Positions 41,462 to 48,956 of a DNA stretch of 64,000 nucleotides are shown one piece after another (within the stretch, counting starts at the first letter, position 1; every line of letters begins with the position of its first letter). The DNA comes from Methanobrevibacter thaueri. GTDB lineage: Archaea; Methanobacteriota; Methanobacteria; Methanobacteriales; Methanobacteriaceae. A program made the position numbers and the translations under genes. The stretch lies in NCBI RefSeq assembly GCF_015062915.1, contig NZ_SUTJ01000002.1, forward strand, positions 127,315 to 191,314. Direction: 5' to 3'. The notes under the pieces were generated by a model. It saw only the letters and a program-made list of their open reading frames with translations. It searched no databases and was not told the DNA's origin.

Positions 41462-42109
41462 TCACTTATTAACTACATTGATTCGCTCACCTGTAATGTA
41501 ATTGTACAGGTTTGCGATTTGCCTTAGTGTGAAACCGACCATGAATGCTGAGACTATTGTTCCAATATATACAGCTCCAAAAATGTTTGTATACCATAAT
41601 CCGCACATTATAAGGGATATTATCACCATAATTGCATCAAATGCTATTTTTATTGTTGAAAATCTCCAGCCTGTGACGATTGCAACTGATTCGACACATC
41701 CTTCCCCCGGAAGCGGTGCAATGTTTGCAGGCATGTAGATGAATATTCCAAGGGCAGTGAAGAATATGCTTACGGCCAAAAACACTATCATCATCGGGAT
41801 TGACCCGTCAAACGGAATGAATGACACCAGATACAGTGCCAAATCGGTGAAATATCCGAACAAGACGCAGTTTATTAGCTGAAGCAGTCTTTTTTTATGA
41901 AAACGTGACCTTAAAATCAAAAATTGAACAAGTATAAGTGCCGCATTGAATATGAATGTGGTTATTCCAATGTTAATATTGGTTATCAATGCCAAAGAAT
42001 AAGAAATGGAGCTTATGGGAGTTGTTCCAAGTGTTGATACGATTGAGAATGCCACACCAAGTGACATTATAAAAAGTCCCACAACAAATGAACAGATTCT
42101 CTTAAACAT
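41462..42109 (-). CDS. YczE/YyaS/YitT-type membrane protein, copy 2
   Basis: 215 aa, integral membrane. The first helix ends in GLFIMSLGVAFSIVSTLGTTPISSISYSLAL, the hallmark of this family, and GIFIYMPANIAPLPGEGCVESVAIVTGWRFSTIKIAFDA is the repeated second half, so the fold is an internal pseudo-repeat of about five helices. It lies 16 nt downstream of the paralogue at 42126-42794, which it resembles over the full length; the pair arose by tandem duplication. Substrate unknown; transport or membrane regulation is possible. It is convergent with the gene at 40592-41443 with an 18-nt gap. Confidence 0.8.
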   Translation of the reverse strand: MFKRICSFVVGLFIMSLGVAFSIVSTLGTTPISSISYSLALITNINIGITTFIFNAALILVQFLILRSRFHKKRLLQLINCVLFGYFTDLALYLVSFIPFDGSIPMMIVFLAVSIFFTALGIFIYMPANIAPLPGEGCVESVAIVTGWRFSTIKIAFDAIMVIISLIMCGLWYTNIFGAVYIGTIVSAFMVGFTLRQIANLYNYITGERINVVNK

Positions 42110-42125
42110 ACTTATAATATATATT

Positions 42126-42794
42126 TTACATCTTTTTTAAATCCACATGATTTCCTGTGAAATGGCCATGGATCTTGTGAATGTATTTCACGGTTGTTCC
42201 TATAAATAGCGCACCTATTATTGTGCCAATGCCAACGCTTCCAAATTGGCCTAAAAACCCGTAACTGAGTATCAGTGCTGTTGCAACGACACATACGTCA
42301 AAGTATACCTTTATTGTAGGGAATGGCTTGTCGGTAACGATTGCAACCGCCTGTGTAACCCCTTCAACGGAGAGCGGTATGATGTTTGTCGGAACGTAGA
42401 AGAATAGTCCCAAAGCAATGAAAAACACTGCAAGCAGGGTCATCAGAATGGAAACTGCAATACTGTCGGACATTGGTATGAATCCTAGAAGCGCCACTGA
42501 GAAACTTGTGAATGCACCGAAAAGCACACCGACGAATACCTGGAGAAAGTGCTTTTTCTTGAAGTCCTTTTTAAGCAGAATGAGTTCGATGGCTACGAGA
42601 AGTGCATGAAACAGAAATGTTGCAACGCCTATTTCAACAAGCCAGATAAGATTCATCGCATATGGAATGGAACTGACCGGAGCGGAGCCCCAACCTGATT
42701 TTATTGAAAATGCCACCCCCAATGTTATCAAGTATAGTCCGAAAATGTAGTTGAATACCCTTTTTACCGTTAGTTCTTCTCCGCTGAATTGCAT
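42126..42794 (-). CDS. YczE/YyaS/YitT-type membrane protein, copy 1
   Basis: 222 aa, integral membrane, paralogue of the next gene downstream. It has GLYLITLGVAFSIKSGWGSAPVSSIPYAMNL near the N-terminus and GLFFYVPTNIIPLSVEGVTQAVAIVTDKPFPTIKVYFDV in the second half. No ribosome site precedes the ATG at 42794, while an A/T-rich TATA-like element (about 42817-42826) lies 25-30 nt upstream, so the message may be leaderless. It is divergent from the aminotransferase gene at 42985 and shares that intergenic region with candidate operator repeats. Confidence 0.8.
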   Translation of the reverse strand: MQFSGEELTVKRVFNYIFGLYLITLGVAFSIKSGWGSAPVSSIPYAMNLIWLVEIGVATFLFHALLVAIELILLKKDFKKKHFLQVFVGVLFGAFTSFSVALLGFIPMSDSIAVSILMTLLAVFFIALGLFFYVPTNIIPLSVEGVTQAVAIVTDKPFPTIKVYFDVCVVATALILSYGFLGQFGSVGIGTIIGALFIGTTVKYIHKIHGHFTGNHVDLKKM

Positions 42795-42838
42795 ACTACA
42801 ATATTAGATTCATATCATATTTAAACAGTTGGTAAAAA

Positions 42839-42876
42839 TTAGTATACAAAAATAAACAGTGTACTAAAATGTACTA
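42839..42876. promoter_or_regulatory. Candidate operator with three TGTACTA-like half-sites
   Basis: Two direct copies of TGTACTA (42860-42866 and 42870-42876) lie exactly 10 bp, one helical turn, apart; an inverted relative (TTAGTATACA, 42839-42848) lies next to them. They sit between the divergent genes at 42126-42794 and 42985-44127. A transcription factor site is inferred; the regulator is unknown. Confidence 0.4.
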
Positions 42877-42984
42877 TGAAATTTGCAGCATATTGAATAA
42901 ATGTATACATTAAAAATATTTAATAAGTATAAAAATTAAAATATAAACATAGCTGAATAAAAGCTACATATTGGAGGAAATTTA

Positions 42985-44127
42985 ATGAATGATATCTTAT
43001 TAATGCTTCCAGGACCAACAACAGTACACCCAAGAGTACTCAATGCAATGTCACAAGCTGTTGTTAACCATAGGGGAGCCAAATATGGTGAAATTTTAAC
43101 AGAAACTACTGAATTAATGAGTAAAGTTTTCCAAACCCAAAATGACTCTTATTTATTAACCGGATCAGGAACTGCAGCAATGGAAGCTGGAATCGCTAAC
43201 ACTGTTGCTCCTGGCGAAAAAATGTTAAATGTCGTAGGTGGAAAATTCGGTGAAAGATTCATGAAAATCGCTCAAACCCATGGAATCGACACCCAAGAAC
43301 TTGCAGTTGAATGGGGAACAGCTGTAACCCCTGAAGCTATTGAAGAAGCTCTTGAAGCTGATGAAGACATCAAAGCTGTTAGTGTAATCCACAACGAAAC
43401 TTCTACCGGTGTAGCAGCACCTATTGAAGAAATAGGTAAAGTAATGAAAAACTATGATGCATTATACATCGTGGACACAGTATCCTCCCTTGCAGGAGAT
43501 GAAGTGAACGTCGACAAGTTCGGAATTGACGTTTGTCTTACCGGTTCCCAAAAATGTATCGCAGCACCACCTGGAATGGGTGCAATCACCTTAAGTGACG
43601 ACGCTTGGGCTGCAGTTGACAAAGTGGAAACCAACACTTTCTATTTGGACATGAAAGCTGCAAGAAAAAGCGGAAACAAAGTGCCTCCTGAAACCCCATA
43701 CACTCCTTCAGTTTCACTTACATACGCAATGAACGAAGCATTGAAAATGATTATGGAAGAAGGACTTGACAACAGGGTTGCACGTCACCACAAGGCTGCT
43801 AAAGCAAGTGTTGATGCTGTTAAAGCATTAGGATTAGAATTATTCGCTGATGAAGCTGTTTCATCTGCTACCGTAACCGCAGTTAAAATGCCTGAAGGAG
43901 TTGCTGACAGTGACTTTAGAGGAACTACCCGTGACAAATACGGCGTTGAATTGGCTGGCGGTCAAGATCACTTGAAAGGAAACATTTTCAGAATCGGACA
44001 CATGGGAAATATTTCCTACAAGGAATTACTCCAAACCTTTGGTGCTATCGGAATGACCTTAAAAGGTTTAGGCGTAATCGAAGACGCTGGTGCAGGTGTT
44101 GCATCAATTGCAGAATCATACTTATGA
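42985..44127 (+). CDS. Class V aminotransferase (serine-pyruvate / alanine-glyoxylate type)
   Basis: 380 aa PLP enzyme. LMLPGPTTVHPRVL opens as in alanine-glyoxylate/serine-pyruvate aminotransferases; GSGTAAMEAGIANTVAPGEKMLNV holds the cofactor phosphate; D164 in YIVDTVSSLAGDEV pairs with the pyridine nitrogen; K190 in LTGSQKCIAAPPG is the Schiff-base lysine; FRIGHMGNIS is the C-terminal Arg motif for the substrate carboxylate. In methanogens relatives are annotated as serine or aspartate/alanine transaminases; substrate choice cannot be settled from sequence. A GGAGG lies 6 nt before the ATG, and a TATA-like AATATAAA near 42942 is placed for transcription from about 42966. Confidence 0.9.
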   Translation: MNDILLMLPGPTTVHPRVLNAMSQAVVNHRGAKYGEILTETTELMSKVFQTQNDSYLLTGSGTAAMEAGIANTVAPGEKMLNVVGGKFGERFMKIAQTHGIDTQELAVEWGTAVTPEAIEEALEADEDIKAVSVIHNETSTGVAAPIEEIGKVMKNYDALYIVDTVSSLAGDEVNVDKFGIDVCLTGSQKCIAAPPGMGAITLSDDAWAAVDKVETNTFYLDMKAARKSGNKVPPETPYTPSVSLTYAMNEALKMIMEEGLDNRVARHHKAAKASVDAVKALGLELFADEAVSSATVTAVKMPEGVADSDFRGTTRDKYGVELAGGQDHLKGNIFRIGHMGNISYKELLQTFGAIGMTLKGLGVIEDAGAGVASIAESYL

Positions 44128-44187
44128 TTCTGATTTCTTCTTTTTTTATTGATTTATCATTGTTATAAGTTATAAGTACCTGTTTTT

Positions 44188-44380
44188 TTACACTTGAAAT
44201 GCATGTTCTAACTTATAAGTAAAATATTTTTTACATTGATTTTTTATGATACCTTATAAGTTAAAAGTTACACTTGAAATGCACGTCTCGAAAAAGTAGT
44301 TATAAGTTAAAAGTTACACTTGAAATACATGTCTCAAGGTAGTTATAAGGTATAAGTTACACTTGAAATTTATGTCTTAT
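44188..44380. other. Candidate replication origin: mini-ORB repeat array
   Basis: Four good copies of TTACACTTGAAATGCATGTC (TTAC at 44188, 44268, 44314, 44357) and one degraded copy (44231) lie in the same direction, spaced 43, 37, 46 and 43 bp. The core TTACACTTGAAA is the 13-bp mini-ORB bound by Cdc6/Orc1 at the Methanothermobacter origin, as I recall it. Six TTATAAGT-like AT-rich blocks alternate with the copies (44162-44388), giving a unit of about 43 bp. The array fills the 340-bp gap between 44127 and 44468, and an Orc1/Cdc6 gene lies about 4.6 kb away. Motif match and layout are seen; origin function is inferred. Confidence 0.7.
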
Positions 44381-44467
44381 AAGTGAAAAAAGTATTACTC
44401 AAAAATTTTCCTAAACTTATTTAACATATCAACAACATAAATACTAACAATAATAGGATGTGAAACT

Positions 44468-44893
44468 ATGTCAGATAATATTAAAACAACCGTAGAAGAA
44501 TTACGCAAATTAATAAATGTCGATAATGTAATAGGCACTCCAATAGAAACCGAAGATAAAATCCTGATTCCTGTAATGAAAATGGGAGTTGGATTCGGTG
44601 CTGGAGAAAACATTTTAGGTAGCGAAGGCAGTGACGCTGCAGGTGCTGGTGCCGGAGTTGAACCTATATCAATGGTTATGATTCCTAAAAAGGGAAATGA
44701 CGCTGAAGGAGTTCGCGTGCTTGACTTAAGCAAAGGAACCGAAACCAACAAGGCAATTTCCGATATCGGACTAATCATTACCGATCTTGTGAAAAACTTC
44801 CTGGATTCACAGCAAGGCCAAGATGTATACTATGACGAATCCGAATACATCGAACCTGAATTCAGCACAACCGAAGACACTACAGAAGAATAG
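44468..44893 (+). CDS. YtfJ/GerW family protein
   Basis: 141 aa. TTVEELRKLINVDNVIGTPIETEDKILIPVMKMGVGFGAGEN followed by a Gly/Ala-rich loop (GSDAAGAGAGVEPISMVMI) and an acidic tail match the YtfJ (GerW) family, known in Bacillus as a sporulation or germination protein but widespread in non-sporing archaea. Its fold suggests a small cytosolic beta protein; the biochemical role is not known. It leads a three-gene plus-strand operon: a ytfI-like DUF2953 gene follows after 11 nt, the same order as the bacterial pair. GATGTGA precedes the ATG. Confidence 0.88.
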   Translation: MSDNIKTTVEELRKLINVDNVIGTPIETEDKILIPVMKMGVGFGAGENILGSEGSDAAGAGAGVEPISMVMIPKKGNDAEGVRVLDLSKGTETNKAISDIGLIITDLVKNFLDSQQGQDVYYDESEYIEPEFSTTEDTTEE

Positions 44894-44904
44894 GACTTTA
44901 CTAC

Positions 44905-45486
44905 ATGTTAAACATCCTAGGGATGATTATACTAATAATCATCTTATTTATTATTATTTTACTCATAATTGGAATTAGAATAAGTCTTGAGTATAATAAG
45001 AAAGGTAGTGAAGTCAAAGGATGTTTAAAAATACTTATTTTTAAGAAATTAAAGGTTTACTCTCTCAACTGGCCTAGCGAAGATAATAAAGAAAAAGAAG
45101 ATGATAAAAAAGAGAGTAAGGACCGTGACTTTAAAAAGATATTTGAACTGGCCAAGCCATGCTTTAAAGACTTGAAGAATTATCTGAAATCCGTCCTTAA
45201 AAGCATGAAAATCCAAAAGATCCAAAACCACCTCATTTTCGGAATGGACAGTTACGCTGATACAGGGGAATATATCGGCATCATCTGGGCAATATGTGCA
45301 ATCGTTAATCCGATGCATAAGAAAATGCAGATAAGTGCCGAACCGTCATTCACCGGTAGTGTGCTTGACGGGTACGGTGAAAACAATCTTGAGATTTATC
45401 CTCTGAAGCTTATAGTCCCAACTGTTAAACTTATTTTAAACGGTGATGTTAGAAAATTGATAAGGGGTGTGCTTGATGAAAGATGA
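44905..45486 (+). CDS. DUF2953 (YtfI-like) membrane-anchored protein
   Basis: 193 aa. One N-terminal hydrophobic helix (about 3-26, ILGMIILIIILFIIILLIIGIRISLEY), a charged linker rich in Asp/Glu/Lys (65-80), then a soluble domain with LKSVLKSMKIQKIQNHLIFGMDSYADTGEYIGIIWAICAIVNP and the end LEIYPLKLIVPTVKLILNGDVRKLIRG. This plan is that of DUF2953 proteins, whose Bacillus member YtfI is encoded beside YtfJ. The pair is therefore conserved across domains and probably works together at the membrane. The next gene overlaps its last 11 nt. Confidence 0.82.
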   Translation: MLNILGMIILIIILFIIILLIIGIRISLEYNKKGSEVKGCLKILIFKKLKVYSLNWPSEDNKEKEDDKKESKDRDFKKIFELAKPCFKDLKNYLKSVLKSMKIQKIQNHLIFGMDSYADTGEYIGIIWAICAIVNPMHKKMQISAEPSFTGSVLDGYGENNLEIYPLKLIVPTVKLILNGDVRKLIRGVLDER

Positions 45487-45727
45487 GCTCATGGACATGT
45501 TCAGCATAAACGAGACTATTGGTTTCGAGTTTCGTGAAGTATGTGGGTTCACATTTGCCTACAAGACCAGAGTTCTAACCATGAAAGACAAACTGACATC
45601 AGCAAGCATAACACCAGTCGGAATAATTTATGAAGAAAATGGCGAATATTACTTCGCACCCCTAGATGAGACTGTTGACATTAACGTAATTATTGAAGAA
45701 TTTGTGAAAAATTGCTTACTCAGGTAG
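45476..45727 (+). CDS. Small protein, third gene of the ytfJ-ytfI operon
   Basis: 83 aa from the ATG at 45476, which has GGGGTG about 8 nt upstream inside the end of the preceding gene; a GTG three codons earlier is also open. The sequence is soluble and mixed alpha/beta (KDELMDMFSINETIGFEFREVCGFTFAYKTRVLTMKDKLTSASITPVGIIYEENGEYYFAPL), with no motif I recognise. Tight coupling to the DUF2953 gene suggests a shared function. Its last 12 nt overlap the 3' end of the convergent ThDP-enzyme gene. Confidence 0.7.
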   Translation: MKDELMDMFSINETIGFEFREVCGFTFAYKTRVLTMKDKLTSASITPVGIIYEENGEYYFAPLDETVDINVIIEEFVKNCLLR

Positions 45728-47248
45728 GGGAATGTTTTCACTTTCAACAATCACCTCAACAACCAATGGACCTTCCAAGTCATTTTCCAGTATCAACTCA
45801 AGGTCTTCCAGATTATCTGCGCGTATCGCATCAATGCCATAGCTTGATGCCAATTTTGTGAAGCTTGGATTTTTGAGTGCAACCTGGTATGGGTCCATGC
45901 CGTAGAAGTCCTCCTCCCATTGCCTGATGATTCCAAACTCTGAATTGTTCAGTATGAATATTATTATGTCCAAGTCATTTTCCCTGATTGTTGCAAGTTC
46001 CTGAAGGTTCATCTGAAAGTCACCGTCACCGTTAATGACAATGATTTTTTCTGATGTTGCAATGCTGGCCCCAATTGCAGCCGGAACACCATAGCCCATC
46101 GGCGCCATCGCACCTGAGAACAATAACTGTCTTGGTTTTAGGGATTTTTTAAGAAGAGTTGTCCATGTTGTGTGTGAGCCCGCATCGGAAACAATGATGT
46201 TGTCTGGGAATTTTTCAAGTATCCTCTTGATTGCCGCTTGAGGTTTCAAATCATCATCAAGACCCTTCAAGTGGTATGAGTCATCATGCTCCAAAATCTC
46301 TGCAATCCAGTCAACATCATGGAAGTTGATTTCACTTATGAAATCCTCAACCTTTCCATGAATCGGATAGTCGCCAACCAGAACATCCTTATTCAGGTTC
46401 ACATGTATGAAGTTGTCAGGCAATTTTGGCAGTGTCCTTTCACTTGCCTTCATTCCAAGACCTATGATACAATCTGCATTTTCGATTGCATACTTTGATT
46501 GGGCATTTGCCCTTATGCCACACAATCCCAGGTTAAGCTCATCATCCTCACTGACAATTCCCTTTGCGTGAAATGTTGTGGTGACTGGAATTCCATGTTT
46601 GTGAACAATTTCATTGATCCTTTCAGATTGTGTGATTGCACCTGCACCTAGAATCAGCAACGGTTTTTCGGCTGAGTCAATCAGCTCCTGTGCATCTGAG
46701 ATTTTTGAAAGGTCATCCTCACATAAGTAACATAAGTCAAAATCGTTAAAGTCCTCCTCTAAAAGCACGTCCTTTGCAAGGTTGATGTGAATCGGGCCTT
46801 TCGGGATTGTCTTGAGCTCATAGATTGCTGCCCTTAAGACATACATTGCCTCTGTTCCGTTCAATGGATTGTATGATGCCTGTGTGATATGCTTGAAGAT
46901 TTCAAATTGAGGTGTTGTCTGGAAGTGGTCAGTGCCACGGTACTGCAGTTCATTGTCCCCGGTCAATATAAGCATTGGCACATTGTCCTTGAATGCTGTG
47001 GCCAATGCCATGGTAGTGTTCAATGCCCCTGGAGAGGCTGTTGTAACACACACTCCAATCTTTCCGCTTGAACGTGTAAAACCGTCAGCGGCATGTGCAG
47101 CTGCCTGTTCGTGTCTTGTGAGAACGTGATTAACACTTGATGATGACAACGCCTTGTATAATGGCATTATCTGCTCACCGGGAACACCGAAGACTGTATC
47201 GATTCCCTCTTCCTCAAGTATTTTCACGATTTTATCAGCAACGTTCAC
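45716..47248 (-). CDS. ThDP-dependent enzyme, acetolactate synthase large-subunit-like
   Basis: 510 aa. It has the three domains of the acetolactate synthase/pyruvate decarboxylase family: an N-terminal pyrimidine domain with catalytic Glu47 (LTRHEQAAAHAADGFTRSSG), a central domain (KPLLILGAGAI) and a C-terminal pyrophosphate domain with the GDG...NN motif (INGDGDFQMNLQEL, then IFILNN). GAMAPMGYGVPAAIGA is typical. At 510 aa it is shorter than a usual IlvB of about 560-600, and no small regulatory subunit gene is adjacent, so biosynthetic acetolactate synthase, a decarboxylase or another lyase are all possible. It overlaps the dUTPase-like gene by 4 nt upstream. Confidence 0.85.
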   Translation of the reverse strand: MNVADKIVKILEEEGIDTVFGVPGEQIMPLYKALSSSSVNHVLTRHEQAAAHAADGFTRSSGKIGVCVTTASPGALNTTMALATAFKDNVPMLILTGDNELQYRGTDHFQTTPQFEIFKHITQASYNPLNGTEAMYVLRAAIYELKTIPKGPIHINLAKDVLLEEDFNDFDLCYLCEDDLSKISDAQELIDSAEKPLLILGAGAITQSERINEIVHKHGIPVTTTFHAKGIVSEDDELNLGLCGIRANAQSKYAIENADCIIGLGMKASERTLPKLPDNFIHVNLNKDVLVGDYPIHGKVEDFISEINFHDVDWIAEILEHDDSYHLKGLDDDLKPQAAIKRILEKFPDNIIVSDAGSHTTWTTLLKKSLKPRQLLFSGAMAPMGYGVPAAIGASIATSEKIIVINGDGDFQMNLQELATIRENDLDIIIFILNNSEFGIIRQWEEDFYGMDPYQVALKNPSFTKLASSYGIDAIRADNLEDLELILENDLEGPLVVEVIVESENIPLPE

Positions 47249-47703
47249 TCTTCGGCCTCCTGGTATGAGCCGTTGTACTCGCCTGACCCCTTAACCGGGT
47301 AAACCACAGCCTGTGCTATGCGGTCTCCTGACTTGATTTTATAGTCAAACTCACCGTGATTGTATATCATGAACATGAGTGTTCCGTAAAAGCCAGGGTC
47401 CCCCACTGCGGTCTGGACTGATATGAATGACCTTAGAAGTGTTGAGCGTGGAAGGTAAAGCATGGTGTATCCCTTTGGGATTTTGACTTTCCTTTTGATG
47501 CTTGCAAGGTATGCAGTGTGGGGCTTCAGTGTGTATACCTCACCTGGAAGCTCCTCGATTTCCGGGAGGGTCTTTTCATTGTCAATGAGTGAGCCTCCGC
47601 TTTTCTGCACATAAATCTTATCAAGTTCAAGGTCAATTCCTGATGGTTGCACAAGATCTGCAAAATCAGGAAACAGTTTAACAAGTTCTTCTTCACCAAG
47701 CAT
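47245..47703 (-). CDS. dUTPase / dCTP deaminase family protein
   Basis: 152 aa. LPRSTLLRSFISVQTAVGDPGFYGTLMFMIYNHGEFDYKIKSGDRIAQAVVYPV covers the family nucleotide-binding motifs (PRS-S/T, the D-x-G-(Y/F)-x-G loop and the GDRIAQ-V segment). The enzymes hydrolyse dUTP, or deaminate dCTP, to keep uracil out of DNA. The C-terminal GSGEYNGSYQ stands where the flexible glycine-rich motif closes the active site. I use the ATG at 47703 with GTGAT 4 nt upstream; a GTG at 47712 is open too. Which of the two activities it has cannot be decided. Confidence 0.82.
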   Translation of the reverse strand: MLGEEELVKLFPDFADLVQPSGIDLELDKIYVQKSGGSLIDNEKTLPEIEELPGEVYTLKPHTAYLASIKRKVKIPKGYTMLYLPRSTLLRSFISVQTAVGDPGFYGTLMFMIYNHGEFDYKIKSGDRIAQAVVYPVKGSGEYNGSYQEAEE

Positions 47704-47766
47704 AATTATCACATCTATTAATAACTTATTTATTTGATTTTGTTAATATAGTTAAATGGTGATAAA

Positions 47767-47955
47767 ATGCCTGTAATTACAATAGCTGGAAACGACGGAA
47801 TAAGTGTTGAGAAAAAAAGAGAAATGGTTAAAAAGGTATCTGAAACAGTTGCTGAGGCATATGACTTGCCTATTGAAGCAATCACTGTTCTGGTACAGGC
47901 TTATCCTAAGGAAAGCATCGGCGTTGCCGGTGAGCTTTTAAGCGACAGACAATAA
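47767..47955 (+). CDS. 4-oxalocrotonate tautomerase family protein
   Basis: 62 aa, the typical size for a 4-OT/DmpI subunit. After Met removal the catalytic Pro is N-terminal (PVITIAGNDGISVEKKREMVKKVSETVAEAYDLPIEAITVLVQAYPKESIGVAGELL), with the conserved K-R-E-x-V helix and the I-x-V-x-I strand. Such proteins are hexameric or trimeric keto-enol tautomerases; the substrate in methanogens is unknown. GGTGAT precedes the ATG by 4 nt. Two hairpins follow it. Confidence 0.88.
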   Translation: MPVITIAGNDGISVEKKREMVKKVSETVAEAYDLPIEAITVLVQAYPKESIGVAGELLSDRQ

Positions 47956-47968
47956 TTTTGAATTAGTT

Positions 47969-48021
47969 GGGGAGAACAATGACAAAATCTCCCCATATAG
48001 TTCAAACCAAAAAAGAACTAT
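47969..48021. terminator. Two hairpins between convergent genes
   Basis: Two inverted repeats back to back: ggggaga/tctcccc at 47969-47994 (12-nt loop) and atagttc/gaactat at 47997-48021 (11-nt loop). They separate the tautomerase gene from the 3' end of the gene at 48030-48956 and probably end transcription in one or both directions. Confidence 0.55.
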
Positions 48022-48029
48022 AATGTAAT

Positions 48030-48956
48030 TTATATTTTTCTTTTAATATAAACATCTTGATTTTTGCGGATTAACTTCATCTCAATCAGTTCGTTCAGGT
48101 TTTTTTCTATTTTTTGTGTGAAGTTTTTTGACCTGTACCTTGAAAGAGCCTTTTCAATCTCATCGATTGTTGACTCGTTGACCGCATCATAGACTGTCTT
48201 TTGCCAAGGGGTCAATGTGAATATTATGTCATTAAGTGGGTCGTGAGTGTTGTCAAGACTCCAAGTATCATCGCTGACTTTGACATTGAATCTTTCCTCA
48301 AGTTCTGAAATTTTATCAGTCAGCTCGTCAAGGTATGGGTGTGATGCAAGGCCCAGCTTGTGCTTTGAGATTTTATTGAGGAATTTCTCATGTGAACTTG
48401 TCATGTTAATTTCATCCCTTGTCATGTATGAGTCTATCACATATGCCTTATCATCAATAACCTCAATGATTTTGTAGTTGTTCTTTTCATCATCATATTC
48501 AATCTGAGAAAACTCATTGACGTTCCACATGTGATCCATCAGGAAGTTTCTCACAAACTCCGCATCCTCAAGATTGTCATAGTATCCGAATATATACTCG
48601 TCACCTGCAATCATCTTCTGTATTATGAAGGTTTCAAATATTCTTGATATGTTCAGTCCATACTTCGAGTTGTTCGGGTTTCTCATGAACTTCTTGACAT
48701 GCCTTTGAATCTGCTCTTCAGTTGGCCGTGTTTTATATCTTGCAAGAAAGTGCAGCTTGTCCTCTATGACCTTGGCTATGATATAGTCATCATCATCCTT
48801 TATGATTTCGGGAATCATCTCAATGTCCCAGTCATTTTCAATCAGGATGTCACGTGCAAGTATTGCATCATCAAGATTTCTGAATTTTCCATAGTTTTTC
48901 GAACTCTTGTATATTGTGCATGAATTCTTGTTTTCACGAATGTACTTTTCACTCAT
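48030..48956 (-). CDS. Protein with duplicated module and C-terminal winged-helix-like region
   Basis: 308 aa, start at the ATG 48956. Two similar modules are visible at about 22-90 and 120-190: (Y/F)G-x-(F/Y)-x-NL-(D/E)-DA-x-x-x-R-(D/N)-x-L followed by a hydrophobic/acidic stretch, then IIAKVIEDKLHFLARYKTR in one and IIEVIDDKAYVIDSYMTR in the other. The F-G-x-Y-D-x-L-E-D-A pattern resembles the AP2-like DNA-binding modules of some integrases and methanogen proteins. The last 65 residues (TPWQKTVYDAVNESTIDEIEKALSRY and the following NELIEMKLIRKNQDVYIKRKI) look like a winged helix. A DNA-binding protein is my inference; I do not know the family. The upstream kilobase has no intact gene. Confidence 0.65.
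   Translation of the reverse strand: MSEKYIRENKNSCTIYKSSKNYGKFRNLDDAILARDILIENDWDIEMIPEIIKDDDDYIIAKVIEDKLHFLARYKTRPTEEQIQRHVKKFMRNPNNSKYGLNISRIFETFIIQKMIAGDEYIFGYYDNLEDAEFVRNFLMDHMWNVNEFSQIEYDDEKNNYKIIEVIDDKAYVIDSYMTRDEINMTSSHEKFLNKISKHKLGLASHPYLDELTDKISELEERFNVKVSDDTWSLDNTHDPLNDIIFTLTPWQKTVYDAVNESTIDEIEKALSRYRSKNFTQKIEKNLNELIEMKLIRKNQDVYIKRKI

Noticed and set aside
44188..44380. CRISPR array
   Set aside because: The repeat copies vary, the gaps themselves share TTATAAGT blocks instead of unique spacers, and no cas gene is present.
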